Of a stretch of 64,000 nucleotides of DNA, positions 35,201 through 43,708 are shown one piece after another. This DNA is from Halolamina sediminis (GTDB taxonomy: Archaea; Halobacteriota; Halobacteria; Halobacteriales; Haloferacaceae). A program made the position numbers and the translations under genes. The first letter of the stretch is position 1. Each line of letters begins with the position of its first letter. The stretch spans positions 1,550,001 to 1,614,000 of the forward strand of contig NZ_CVUA01000001.1 in NCBI RefSeq assembly GCF_001282785.1, read 5' to 3'. The notes beneath the pieces were generated by a model. The model worked only from the letters and a program-made list of their open reading frames with translations. It was not told the origin of the DNA and made no database searches.

Positions 35201-38200
35201 GCGGCGACACCGAGTACCCGTCGTGGTACCCGGAACCGAAGGAAGACGTCTCCCCGGAACCCCAACAGCAGGCGATCATCGACGCCGATGCGTATCCGAT
35301 GCGCGTACTGGCTGGCGCAGGGACGGGGAAGACGTTCACGATGGTGCGGAAAATCGAGCACCTCATCGACGAGGAAGGCGTCTCTCCGGATCGGATTCTT
35401 GCGTTGACGTTCACGAACAACGCGGCGGACTCGATGCGAGAGAAACTCAACGCGAAACTCGGCGCGGCCGGGTACGACATCGACGCGTACACGTACCACT
35501 CCATCTGTAACGAGATCCTCACCGACTACGCGTACGAAGCCGGTATCGACCCGGACTTCGAGGTCGCCACCGACGCCGAGAAGTACGCCATCGTGCTGGA
35601 TGTGCTGGACGACATCGAGTACCGGGCTGTGAAACCCAACGTGTACGGCGGTGACGGGTACGCGTCCGGCGCGGCGTCGAAGCTGCTGAACTTCATCGGG
35701 TCGATGAAACGCAGCGGCATCACGCCCGAGGACATCGATGCGTTCCTCGGGCCTGCTGACCGCGTGCACGACCTCGCCGACCTCCCGGAGCGTGTCAAGT
35801 CGATTGCCAGCGACCATCTAAATGGCCGGTCCGTGTCCAGCGTGCTGGATTCGCTCCCAGACGCGCGTGCCGACCTCGTCGCCGAACGCGACGCGCTCGG
35901 GACGGACGGTATTGAGGCCAGTGTACGCGACTTCCTCGACCGGCTCGTCAAGCTTTGCGACGCACTCGAAGCGGCATTCGAAGCACACCAGTCCGGTGAT
36001 CGGGAACTGCCGGACAACGCGTACAAACTCCCGAAGTACTTGCTCGGCGGGTACGCAAGTGGTGCGCCGACAGGTATCCCAGGTGATCTCAACCTCGAAC
36101 TCACCGATCATCTCGACTCGTTCGTCTCGGACTGCCTCACCGCGCGTGACCTGACGGCTGGATACGCGGCGTACGAGCGTGAACTCGATGAGCGGAACCT
36201 GATAGACTTCGATGGCCTCGTCGTTGAGACGGCCGCACTGATGGATTCGCCGGTCGGCGAGGAGATCGCTGACCGGTGGGATTACGTGTTCTGTGACGAG
36301 TTCCAGGACACAGATCGGCTGCAGTTCGACCTCGTCACGTCGCTAGTCACCGACGACAACCTGTTCGTCGTTGGTGACGATGACCAGGCGATCTACGAGT
36401 GGCGCGGCGCGCACGTCGCCAACATCACCGACGAACTCGACCGGGCCTTCGACGCGCTGTCCGACGAACCCTTAGAGGAGAACTTCCGCTCCCGACAGCC
36501 GATCCTCGACCTGGCGAACGAAGCAATACAGAAACTCGACCACCGCGAACGCCACAAGACACTGAAACGCGTCGATGAACCTGCGTACGACGGGGACACC
36601 GTTGCTACCGTGGAACTGCCGGAGGAAGACGACGCGGATGGTGCGTCTCAACTTCGCACTGTCGTGCAGAACCTGTTGAGCGGTGCAGCAGACAACCTTG
36701 ACCAGGCGTACGATCCGGGCGATATCGCGTTACTCGTTCGGAAGAACGACCACGCGACGCCGGTCATTGAGGAATTCGAGGATGCCGGAATCCCGTATCA
36801 GGTTGCTGGTGATCTGGCCACGGAATCAGTTGGGGTCGGAACCGTCACCGCTTACCTGAAGGCGCTCGCACGACTCGACGACGAAGTCAGTTGGAACCGC
36901 GTCCTCTTGATGCGGTACCGACTGTGCGACGCCGATCTCCGCAGCCTCAACGCGGGCGACGAGCCACTCGTGGATACACTGCGGGAGACGCCGCTCGACG
37001 AGTTTGAAGAACCTGACCGTGTCGCCGAGGCCCGCGAACACGTGACGGAACTCCTCGAACTTCGGAACTCGGCATCACTCAGCCACTTGTACCGCGAACT
37101 TTCGGACATCACGAACATTGAGTGGTACCTGACCGAGCAGGAACGCCGTGACCTCGCCCAGCTGGAGGACGTCATCGAACAGTACGGGGACAGTACGGTC
37201 CAACCGCCGCTCACCCCGGAGTTCATCGACTCGCTCGAACACTACGACTCACTGTTCGACGAGAGCGGCTCCTCCCCGACGAGCCAGCCGGATGTCGCCG
37301 ACGACGCGGTCAACGTCACGACCATCCACAAGAGCAAGGGCCTGGATTTCCCGGTCGTCCTCATCCCGCAGATCACGGCCGACGAGTGGGCACCGAGTTC
37401 ACGCACCTACGACGCGTTCGAAACGAGCCTGTCCGACGGGCCGGAGACGGCGTTCGCCGACGACTTCGTCGAGCGTGACGCGCGTGAAACCCGGCGCGTG
37501 TTCCACGTCGGAATCACTCGCGCGGAAGATGTCCTCGTCCTCCAGGGCGGTTCCGATGACGACGACGATGCTGCGGACGTGCACCCGATTTCAGAGGCCG
37601 TCGATGAGGTTCTGCCACCTCGGATCCCGTGGCAGCCAGCGCGCGGGCAGCTCCCGCTCTGGACTGATGTGCAGGAGTGTCTCCCGGATGACGCCGGAGA
37701 CTGGACTGATACGCTGGCGAGTGAGACTGTCGGGCACATTGGCGGGAGCATCAATCACGAGGGGGAAGAACTCGCGGTTGAGCAGGCACGCGACCGCGTG
37801 GTCGATCTCGCAACAGCCACCCTGAACGGCGACCTCTCTCCGAGTACCGAGTTGGAGACACTTCAGGTTTCGTCGTTGACCGGACCGTCGGCACCGTCGC
37901 CGTCGCTCTCACACAGCTACACGTCACTGGCAGCCTACGAAGAATGCCCGCGCAGTCACTATCTGGACTACGTGGTCAACGCGTTCCCCGATCACCGGGA
38001 GGCCACGAGTGATGCGGGAAGCGGGGTGTCTCAACGTGAGATCGGCGTGCTGTTCCACGACACTGCAGAACAAGCTGGGAAGCAGGGCGTGGACCAGCAG
38101 GAGGGGTGGGACGAGATTTGCGAGCGGCTCGCCAGTCAGCGCCGAGCTGAAGACGCGCTCCCGGCGGCGAAACAGTGTATCGACCGGTACTTCGAGTTAG

Positions 38201-38649
38201 ACCTCCCTGATTACGATATCATCGACGCAGAGCGAGAGTTCGAACTCGACATCGACGGGCACGAACTCGTCGGGTACATCGACGCCGTGTATCGAACGCC
38301 GGACGACGAGCTTCTCGTCATCGACTACAAGGCGACCGAACGGCACCGCGACTTGGAGGACGATAAGCAACTCCCGATCTACCTGTTAGCGTGCCGTGAC
38401 CTGTACGACGAGCCCGTTCGACGGGCGGGGTACGCCTACGTCGGCGATATCGGACCGAAGGTTGAGACGCGAACGTTCAACGCCGACGAGCTAGAAGCGG
38501 TTAGGGACGACGTGACGGCGTCGATGAACGAGATCAGAGAGTTTTCGTTCGATCAGTATACCGACGGCGAGCATTGTCGGTGGTGCCATCATAACCAACT
38601 CGACTGCGCACCGGATTCGTTCAGGGTTGCTCCTTGGTTCGAGGAGTAA
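35197..38649 (+). CDS. UvrD/AddA-type helicase fused to a C-terminal Fe-S nuclease
   Basis: 1150 residues. SF1A helicase motifs are intact: Walker A AGAGTGKTF (39-47), LTFTNNAA, Walker B DEFQD (about 367-371), VVGDDDQAIYEWRG, HKSKGLDF (about 711) and VGITRAEDVLVL. The C-terminus (about 905-1150) is a PD-(D/E)XK nuclease: LFHDTAEQ, GYIDAVY, VIDYKAT, with an Fe-S cysteine set at Cys917 (CPRSHYLDYV), Cys1127, Cys1130 and Cys1137. The protein probably unwinds and degrades duplex DNA from ends. It is the motor of the three-gene operon. Confidence 0.93.
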   Translation: MSGDTEYPSWYPEPKEDVSPEPQQQAIIDADAYPMRVLAGAGTGKTFTMVRKIEHLIDEEGVSPDRILALTFTNNAADSMREKLNAKLGAAGYDIDAYTYHSICNEILTDYAYEAGIDPDFEVATDAEKYAIVLDVLDDIEYRAVKPNVYGGDGYASGAASKLLNFIGSMKRSGITPEDIDAFLGPADRVHDLADLPERVKSIASDHLNGRSVSSVLDSLPDARADLVAERDALGTDGIEASVRDFLDRLVKLCDALEAAFEAHQSGDRELPDNAYKLPKYLLGGYASGAPTGIPGDLNLELTDHLDSFVSDCLTARDLTAGYAAYERELDERNLIDFDGLVVETAALMDSPVGEEIADRWDYVFCDEFQDTDRLQFDLVTSLVTDDNLFVVGDDDQAIYEWRGAHVANITDELDRAFDALSDEPLEENFRSRQPILDLANEAIQKLDHRERHKTLKRVDEPAYDGDTVATVELPEEDDADGASQLRTVVQNLLSGAADNLDQAYDPGDIALLVRKNDHATPVIEEFEDAGIPYQVAGDLATESVGVGTVTAYLKALARLDDEVSWNRVLLMRYRLCDADLRSLNAGDEPLVDTLRETPLDEFEEPDRVAEAREHVTELLELRNSASLSHLYRELSDITNIEWYLTEQERRDLAQLEDVIEQYGDSTVQPPLTPEFIDSLEHYDSLFDESGSSPTSQPDVADDAVNVTTIHKSKGLDFPVVLIPQITADEWAPSSRTYDAFETSLSDGPETAFADDFVERDARETRRVFHVGITRAEDVLVLQGGSDDDDDAADVHPISEAVDEVLPPRIPWQPARGQLPLWTDVQECLPDDAGDWTDTLASETVGHIGGSINHEGEELAVEQARDRVVDLATATLNGDLSPSTELETLQVSSLTGPSAPSPSLSHSYTSLAAYEECPRSHYLDYVVNAFPDHREATSDAGSGVSQREIGVLFHDTAEQAGKQGVDQQEGWDEICERLASQRRAEDALPAAKQCIDRYFELDLPDYDIIDAEREFELDIDGHELVGYIDAVYRTPDDELLVIDYKATERHRDLEDDKQLPIYLLACRDLYDEPVRRAGYAYVGDIGPKVETRTFNADELEAVRDDVTASMNEIREFSFDQYTDGEHCRWCHHNQLDCAPDSFRVAPWFEE

Positions 38650-38673
38650 GCAGTATCATCGTTCTCCCTCTCT

Positions 38674-38712
38674 TTTTTGACTACAACGATACCCAGATAT
38701 GGTAGTCAAAAA
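38674..38712. promoter_or_regulatory. Inverted repeat after the helicase operon
   Basis: TTTTTGACTAC (38674-38684) and GTAGTCAAAAA (38702-38712) form perfect 11-bp arms around 17 nt. The T-rich left arm follows the UvrD stop by 25 bp and could act as terminator hairpin for the operon; the pair may instead be an operator for the ATPase gene downstream. Confidence 0.5.
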
Positions 38713-38714
38713 TT

Positions 38715-38732
38715 GGGTATTCCAGAATACCC
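38715..38732. promoter_or_regulatory. 18-bp palindrome upstream of the ATPase gene
   Basis: GGGTATTCCAGAATACCC is a perfect palindrome with a 2-nt centre, 56 bp before the ATG and just upstream of a CTTATC box (38745-38750). A related half ATACCCA occurs at 38690-38696. Likely operator of a dimeric repressor; inference. Confidence 0.45.
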
Positions 38733-38787
38733 TAATCTGATCTACCTTATCGACGCTGTTATTGGGGTGGACCCGGACTGTAGGCGT

Positions 38788-40170
38788 ATGGACGGATTCG
38801 TCGACCGCGATGCGGACGTTGCGGCCCTTCAAAAACGGTACGACTCCGACGAGGCCTCACTAATCACCGTCTGGGGCCGCCGGCGTGTGGGGAAGACGGA
38901 GTTAGTCGAACACTCCATTCGTGATCGGGACGACGTCGTCTACTATCAAGCCACGGAGACGACCAAGCAGATGCAACTCGATGACTTCGTGGCGGAGGCG
39001 GCGAGAGCTTTTCCGGGTATCGAGCGGATCCGCCGCGAGTGGGAGGATGTCCTCGGTTATCTCATCGAGCAGGACGCGCTGATCGTCCTCGACGAATTCC
39101 CATTCCTGATTGAGAGTGACGAGAGCCTCCCTTCGGTCGTCCAACGACTGTGGGATCACGAGGTTGAGGGCACGAGTGCCACGCTGGTGCTTGTCGGATC
39201 ATCGATCAGCATGATGAAAGAGAAGGTGATGAGTGGCGGAAGCCCGCTTCACGGCCGGTTCGACATGCGCCTCCAGCTGGAAGAACTGCCGTTCGACGCC
39301 GCCACGGAGTTCTTCCCCGACTACGGCCCTGAGGAGACGGTGCTAACGTGGGGCGTTTTCGGCGGGACACCACACTACCTGCAGGCCGTCGACGACGACC
39401 GACCACTGGAGGAGAACATCCGGGATGCCATCCTCTCGAAACGTGGGTTCCTCCACGACGAACCCGAGTACGTACTGCGAACGGAGTTAGAGAATCCGAA
39501 CCGCTATTTCTCGATCCTGAAGGCGATCGCCGCTGGGAACGCGGCCTCGAACGAGATCGCACAGACGGCCGGCATCGACTCGGATCAGATTAGCCATTAC
39601 CTGAAGAATCTGCAGGACTTGGAGATCGTCGACCGGAAAGTACCGGTGACCGAGAATCCGGCACAATCGCGGCGCGGGCAGTACGTGTTGCAGGACGCGC
39701 TGTTCCGGTTCTGGTTCCGATTCGTCTATGGACAGGGCGACAAGTACGACCGGGCGGGCACCGACGCCTACGATGAACTGATCGAACCACACCTCGCAGA
39801 CGCAATCAGTCCGAAGTTCGAGGAACTGTGCCGAACCGCCGTGTATGACCTCTATGACGGGTATACGTTCGAGCGAGTCGGCAGCTGGTGGTATCAGGAG
39901 CAGGAGGTTGACGTGGTCGGACTGACGAGCGACGCGACGATGGTCGCCGGCGAATGCAAGTTCACCAGCCAGCCGATGGGGTACGACGTGTTGAACGATC
40001 TCGAAAGCGACGTCGAGGATATCCGCTGGACGCCACATGGCGGAAGCGATGTCGCCTACGAGTTCTGCTTGTTCTCGCGGAGCGGCTTCACCCAGAGCCT
40101 GATTGAGGCTGCGGAGGAACGGGCCGACCTCCGCCTGTTCTCGATCGAGGACATCGTCAGCGCGTTCTGA
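38788..40170 (+). CDS. Archaeal AAA ATPase with DUF234-type C-terminal nuclease-like domain
   Basis: 460 residues. Residues 1-220 form a STAND-like AAA ATPase: Walker A WGRRRVGKTE (29-38) and Walker B LIVLDEF (98-104). A winged helix follows (about 240-300, NEIAQTAGIDSDQISHYLKNL), then a DUF234-type domain whose Asp375 (VDVVG) and Glu389-Cys-Lys391 (AGECKF) fit a PD-(D/E)XK fold. Members are common in archaeal mobile and defence regions, with an unknown trigger. ATG 38788 begins the conserved FVDRDADVA; the frame extends to 38677 but would run across the palindromes. Confidence 0.88.
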   Translation: MDGFVDRDADVAALQKRYDSDEASLITVWGRRRVGKTELVEHSIRDRDDVVYYQATETTKQMQLDDFVAEAARAFPGIERIRREWEDVLGYLIEQDALIVLDEFPFLIESDESLPSVVQRLWDHEVEGTSATLVLVGSSISMMKEKVMSGGSPLHGRFDMRLQLEELPFDAATEFFPDYGPEETVLTWGVFGGTPHYLQAVDDDRPLEENIRDAILSKRGFLHDEPEYVLRTELENPNRYFSILKAIAAGNAASNEIAQTAGIDSDQISHYLKNLQDLEIVDRKVPVTENPAQSRRGQYVLQDALFRFWFRFVYGQGDKYDRAGTDAYDELIEPHLADAISPKFEELCRTAVYDLYDGYTFERVGSWWYQEQEVDVVGLTSDATMVAGECKFTSQPMGYDVLNDLESDVEDIRWTPHGGSDVAYEFCLFSRSGFTQSLIEAAEERADLRLFSIEDIVSAF

Positions 40171-40237
40171 TTCCCGATGTCGCTGTCGACGGTTTCTCAC
40201 GCTTTTCTGAGGACACCGATCCCGACCATAGGGAACG

Positions 40238-40243
40238 TATATA
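40238..40243 (+). promoter_or_regulatory. TATA box for the Mrr-type gene
   Basis: TATATA within ACGTATATACG, centred about 34 bp before the ATG at 40275, giving a leader of a few nucleotides. Confidence 0.5.
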
Positions 40244-40274
40244 CGATGGAGGGCCAACAAGTGAAACTGTCAGA

Positions 40275-41639
40275 ATGCCTGTGCTGGACGAGCTCTCCGG
40301 GTTCGAGTTCGAGGACGTCATCGAGGACGTCTTCCGGAATCTCGGGTACGAGAACGTCCGGCAAGCTGAACGGACGGCTGACGAGGGGCGTGACATCCTC
40401 ATGGAGGAGATCGTCGACGGTCAGCGTCGCGGGATCGTCGTCGAGTGTAAGCACACGGGGACGGTCGGCCGGCCGGTCGTGCAGAAACTGCACTCGGCGA
40501 TTGCGACGTTCGAGTTCGATGGGCCGAAACGCGGCATGGTGGTGACGACTGGCCGGTTCACGAATCCGGCTATTGAATATGCTGAGCGGCTGCATCGGAA
40601 CGACGACCCGTACCCGATCGAACTCATCGACGGTGCGGACCTTCGTGAGATCGCCGACGAAATCGGGCTTGACCTCTACAACGGCCGGATCGAAATCTTG
40701 TGCGACGAGACGCTCCGGGCGTACGATCCGGCAACGTCTGTGACTGCGCCGGTCGAGGAAGCGTTCCAAGACATCGAAAACATCGACTCATCAGAGCTTC
40801 CCACGCCGTACTCGGAAGTCACATTCCGGCCAGTCGTGGCGGTGACAGCGGACACGAACGCTGTCTTCGAGACTTCGGTCGGCGTGATTCACCGGGTCAA
40901 CGACCGGTCACGGTTCGTCGTGCATGCTGACCGCGGGCAGCCACGAACAACCTCTGAGGACGTCTCGAATCTCGTGTTGGAGAACCTCCACACGACTGTT
41001 GACCTCGATACGGATCAGTTCGAGAGCGTGTTCGATCGCGTTGAGGAGCGACGGTACGGGCAAACGCAGACTGAGTACAAAGAGTGGGCTGTCGAACGGC
41101 TCCAGGATCACCACACGACGACGGTGTCCTATACGGGGGATAACAACGTCACGTACACGAAAACCTGCGAACCGAACCGCTCTGATATCTCGGTCCAGTC
41201 CATCGAACCGGTGTACGTGCCACAAGTCCGGCACACGACGGACCTTCAGTCGTACTCGTATCCCTACGAGTATTTCGCGGCAGGGCCATCACGCGTAACA
41301 CGTGACGACGGGATCCATCAGTGTGTTCACTGTGACACAGCAGGCTCCAAGAATACCTACACGTACTGTGGGAACTGCGGCAGCATCAACTGTGACTCCC
41401 ACGTCAAAACCGAGCGGCTGGAAGAAACTCCGGTCTGCACGGGGTGCGCGGTAACCGAGCGCTTTGCGTTCAAAACGAAGTACTTCTACGATGAGACGAA
41501 TCGGGATGCGTTCCGGGAACAGTACGAGGCCATGCCGTTCTACGAGAAAGCGATGGAGAACACGCCACTGGCTGTCGGCGCGGTAGTGTTCGTCGTCATT
41601 GTACTGCTCGGTTTCTTTGCCGCTGCTGGGGGAATCTGA
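40275..41639 (+). CDS. Mrr-type restriction endonuclease with zinc ribbon and C-terminal membrane anchor
   Basis: 454 residues. The N-terminus is an Mrr_cat-type PD-(D/E)XK domain: GFEFEDVIEDVF, Asp40 (DEGRDIL), then Glu57 and Lys59 (VVECKH), and a QxxK-like VVQKLHSAI. The middle (about 130-340) is unassigned. Cysteine pairs about residues 350-400 (CVHC, CGNC, CTGC) form one or two zinc ribbons, and one hydrophobic helix lies at about 430-450. Mrr enzymes cut modified foreign DNA; a membrane-bound version could watch incoming DNA at the envelope. Monocistronic. Confidence 0.87.
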   Translation: MPVLDELSGFEFEDVIEDVFRNLGYENVRQAERTADEGRDILMEEIVDGQRRGIVVECKHTGTVGRPVVQKLHSAIATFEFDGPKRGMVVTTGRFTNPAIEYAERLHRNDDPYPIELIDGADLREIADEIGLDLYNGRIEILCDETLRAYDPATSVTAPVEEAFQDIENIDSSELPTPYSEVTFRPVVAVTADTNAVFETSVGVIHRVNDRSRFVVHADRGQPRTTSEDVSNLVLENLHTTVDLDTDQFESVFDRVEERRYGQTQTEYKEWAVERLQDHHTTTVSYTGDNNVTYTKTCEPNRSDISVQSIEPVYVPQVRHTTDLQSYSYPYEYFAAGPSRVTRDDGIHQCVHCDTAGSKNTYTYCGNCGSINCDSHVKTERLEETPVCTGCAVTERFAFKTKYFYDETNRDAFREQYEAMPFYEKAMENTPLAVGAVVFVVIVLLGFFAAAGGI

Positions 41640-41949
41640 TCATACTGTAGAGTCGGTTTCGGCGGTTTAGACTGGCTCGGAACACGTCGCCGATGGAAAA
41701 CCCGCGGGTTGTGAGAGTGACCCTGGGTGTAACCCCAAGTTCTTGCGGGCGGTGGTGCGCCCGTGCCGGCCGCACAGGTGTATGCGCGGCCAGTCGGGAA
41801 CATGGCCGTCAAGTAACATTATTTTTTCGGGGCAGTGGGCACTGTGATCGAATGATTCCTCACAAACTCACCGTGGTTCGTGTACCTGAGCGTTTCGAGG
41901 AAGAAATTCCCCTGAAACGCCGGATTTCGGCGTCGGGACTTTACATAGC
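41640..41949. other. Intergenic stretch with palindromes, no supported gene
   Basis: Contains a 12-bp perfect palindrome AACCCGCGGGTT (41699-41710), a stem CGGGCG / CGCCCG with a 6-nt loop (41746-41763) and GCGTTTC / GAAACGC arms near 41890-41922. Short ORFs on both strands show no protein-like pattern. Confidence 0.5.
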
Positions 41950-41957
41950 TTTATAAT
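41950..41957 (+). promoter_or_regulatory. TATA box TTTATAAT
   Basis: A near-consensus archaeal TATA box centred 26 bp before the ATG at 41979, so transcription should start at or next to that ATG. Confidence 0.65.
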
Positions 41958-41978
41958 GATCCTCAAGGAACCGTACAT

Positions 41979-42035
41979 ATGCACGAGATCGTTGACAGGA
42001 AGAAAGCTCTGCGTACCACGGGAGGTGATCCGTGA
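41979..42035 (+). CDS. Putative leaderless 18-residue leader ORF
   Basis: ATG at the predicted transcription start encodes MHEIVDRKKALRTTGGDP and stops at TGA 42033-42035, overlapping the start of the next gene. The Shine-Dalgarno sequence of that gene lies inside this ORF. Translation of the leader would therefore deliver ribosomes to the downstream start. Too short for family evidence; support is positional. Confidence 0.45.
   Translation: MHEIVDRKKALRTTGGDP
42021..42029 (+). promoter_or_regulatory. Strong Shine-Dalgarno sequence GGAGGTGAT
   Basis: Full complement to the 3' end of archaeal 16S rRNA, 5 bp before ATG 42035 (2 bp before GTG 42032). Unusual in this window, where most genes look leaderless, and it decides the start as 42035. 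Confidence 0.7.
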
Positions 42036-43342
42036 TGGCGGCAAAGAGCGATGATGAGTGGTGCTCCGTGGATTCGCTTCCGGCGAGACCGCTGCTTGTC
42101 GCGGAGCTGCCGGAGGTCGCATCGGCGTTCAACGGCGACACGGCGATGTGGGTAGAGATCAATACCGTCGAGACGAAACGTGAGTTCGGGCTTCCCGATC
42201 ACGGTGAGGAACTCGTCATCAACTTCGTCGTCCTCACCGACGACGATGCCTACCAGTTCCGTTTCGACGAGGACCACTGGGTCATGGCGGGCCCGATTCA
42301 GAGCGCGTCGAGCCTCTCGACGGTCGGATCCGCCTCCGACAGAAAGTGGATCGGCTTCGACCACCTGCAGGAGCTGGTCCGATCCGCCACGGCTGTCGAT
42401 GAAACGATCCCTGTCGAGACTGAGGAGTATCGGTCCACGTCACGGGGGGATCGGACTGAGTTACTGCCCGCACACTTCGCCACGCTAGGCGACCTGGTTC
42501 GTCTGAAGACATGTGCCAAGCAAGCCTACGGCGGTGCAGTCACTGTCTGGGCCGAGACGGGACTGCTGCAGTTCTACAAGGCACATGCCGATATCGCTGA
42601 TCTCGGCGCAGCGCGCGTGCGATGTATCGCTGTCGAGACGGAGGACGCGTACTACCGGTTCGAGTTCGACGTGGTCGAGCAAACGTGGCGGGTTCTCGGC
42701 CCGATCGATCCTGCGGAGTGGGCGTACGAACCACCCCGTGGCAGTGAGTTCGTCGCCGTGGAGGAGCTCGGCGTCGATGACGCGGACAACATGTACTGGT
42801 GGCCGACTTCGCTGCCGGCACCGGAGGTGACCGTGTCGATCGCCGACCTGAACCCGTACTCGACGCTCCACATGTGCCCGCAAGAGAAGCGATCGATACT
42901 GGAAGCGCTTGATGAACGGCTCGATGATCTGGGTGACAATCATTCGGAGGATGACCCGAGGTACGAGTCGGTAGCGGATCTCCGAGCGACTGTTCAACAG
43001 GCGTCGTTGACGCTCCGCCTCTCTGTCGAGGAGCACGACCGACTCGTGAGGGAACTTCGATGGTCATCGGCAGAAGCGTCGCTGCGACGACTCCGGAATG
43101 CCGAACCGGAGTGTACTGTCGGGTGTGCCGAGAGCGGGTACCAGCGAATCCAAATCGACGATGGCGATGTCTACACGGTCTGTAACGACTGTAAAGCGGC
43201 GATAGTCGGCCCGGGCGATTCTGTCCCGGTGCTTCGACAGCTCGACCCGCGGATCACGGCCGAACACGACGTCACGATCGAGTGGCCGGAAACCGAGCAG
43301 CTCGATCCCACGCAACAGGCCGGGCTCGACGATTTCTGTTAG
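42035..43342 (+). CDS. Island protein with duplicated domain and zinc ribbon, function unknown
   Basis: 435 residues, no family recognised. Two similar beta units appear: about 58-88 (NFVVLTDDDAYQFRFDEDHW, then MAGPI) and about 190-222 (CIAVETEDAYYRFEFD, then WRVLGPI), each preceded by a region with (L/W)VEIN / TVWAET. A helical part follows (about 285-350) and then a zinc-ribbon-like set CTVGC and CNDC (about 357-390). Probably a cytoplasmic accessory or sensor protein of the island. Confidence 0.75.
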   Translation: MAAKSDDEWCSVDSLPARPLLVAELPEVASAFNGDTAMWVEINTVETKREFGLPDHGEELVINFVVLTDDDAYQFRFDEDHWVMAGPIQSASSLSTVGSASDRKWIGFDHLQELVRSATAVDETIPVETEEYRSTSRGDRTELLPAHFATLGDLVRLKTCAKQAYGGAVTVWAETGLLQFYKAHADIADLGAARVRCIAVETEDAYYRFEFDVVEQTWRVLGPIDPAEWAYEPPRGSEFVAVEELGVDDADNMYWWPTSLPAPEVTVSIADLNPYSTLHMCPQEKRSILEALDERLDDLGDNHSEDDPRYESVADLRATVQQASLTLRLSVEEHDRLVRELRWSSAEASLRRLRNAEPECTVGCAESGYQRIQIDDGDVYTVCNDCKAAIVGPGDSVPVLRQLDPRITAEHDVTIEWPETEQLDPTQQAGLDDFC

Positions 43343-43381
43343 CCCCGAGAGGAAGCGGGTTCGCCGACACAACTAAACAGG

Positions 43382-43402
43382 TGTACACACAACGTCTGTA
43401 CA
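43382..43402. promoter_or_regulatory. Paired TGTACA sites before the RHH antitoxin gene
   Basis: Two TGTACA palindromes at 43382-43387 and 43397-43402, 15 bp apart, end 3 bp before the ATG. Ribbon-helix-helix proteins often bind such paired half-sites, so these may be the autoregulatory operator. Confidence 0.45.
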
Positions 43403-43405
43403 AAG

Positions 43406-43708
43406 ATGAGTACCAAGCGAGTGAACTTCCGGCTTCCTGAGGAGCTGGTCACGCAGGCTGACATCGCTGCAGAGGTAACACACAAGAACCGGACAGAGGT
43501 GCTGATCGAGGCGCTCCAGCAGTATCTCGAAGAGAAAGAGTCCGAAGAGAGCTTCCGGGAAGCGGTTATCGAACTGTACCTCGACGACCAGATCGACTTC
43601 GAGAACCTCGTCGACGTGATCGGCCGACAGGACGCTGAGGCGGTCCGATCGTCGAAGAACGTCTTGGACCGTGGCGAAGAGCTGGCCGACGACCTCGCCG
43701 ATCTCTGA
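43406..43708 (+). CDS. Ribbon-helix-helix antitoxin
   Basis: 100 residues. The N-terminal KRVNFRLPEELVTQADIAAE is a ribbon-helix-helix DNA-binding unit (about 3-48), followed by an acidic helical tail (about 50-100) that should wrap the toxin. The stop TGA overlaps the toxin ATG by one base. It neutralises the PIN toxin and should repress the operon. Confidence 0.85.
   Translation: MSTKRVNFRLPEELVTQADIAAEVTHKNRTEVLIEALQQYLEEKESEESFREAVIELYLDDQIDFENLVDVIGRQDAEAVRSSKNVLDRGEELADDLADL

Noticed and set aside
41540-41812. 90-residue minus-strand ORF in the gap after the Mrr-type gene
   Set aside because: Low-complexity Pro/Thr/Arg composition, overlap with the Mrr-type 3' end and no promoter.
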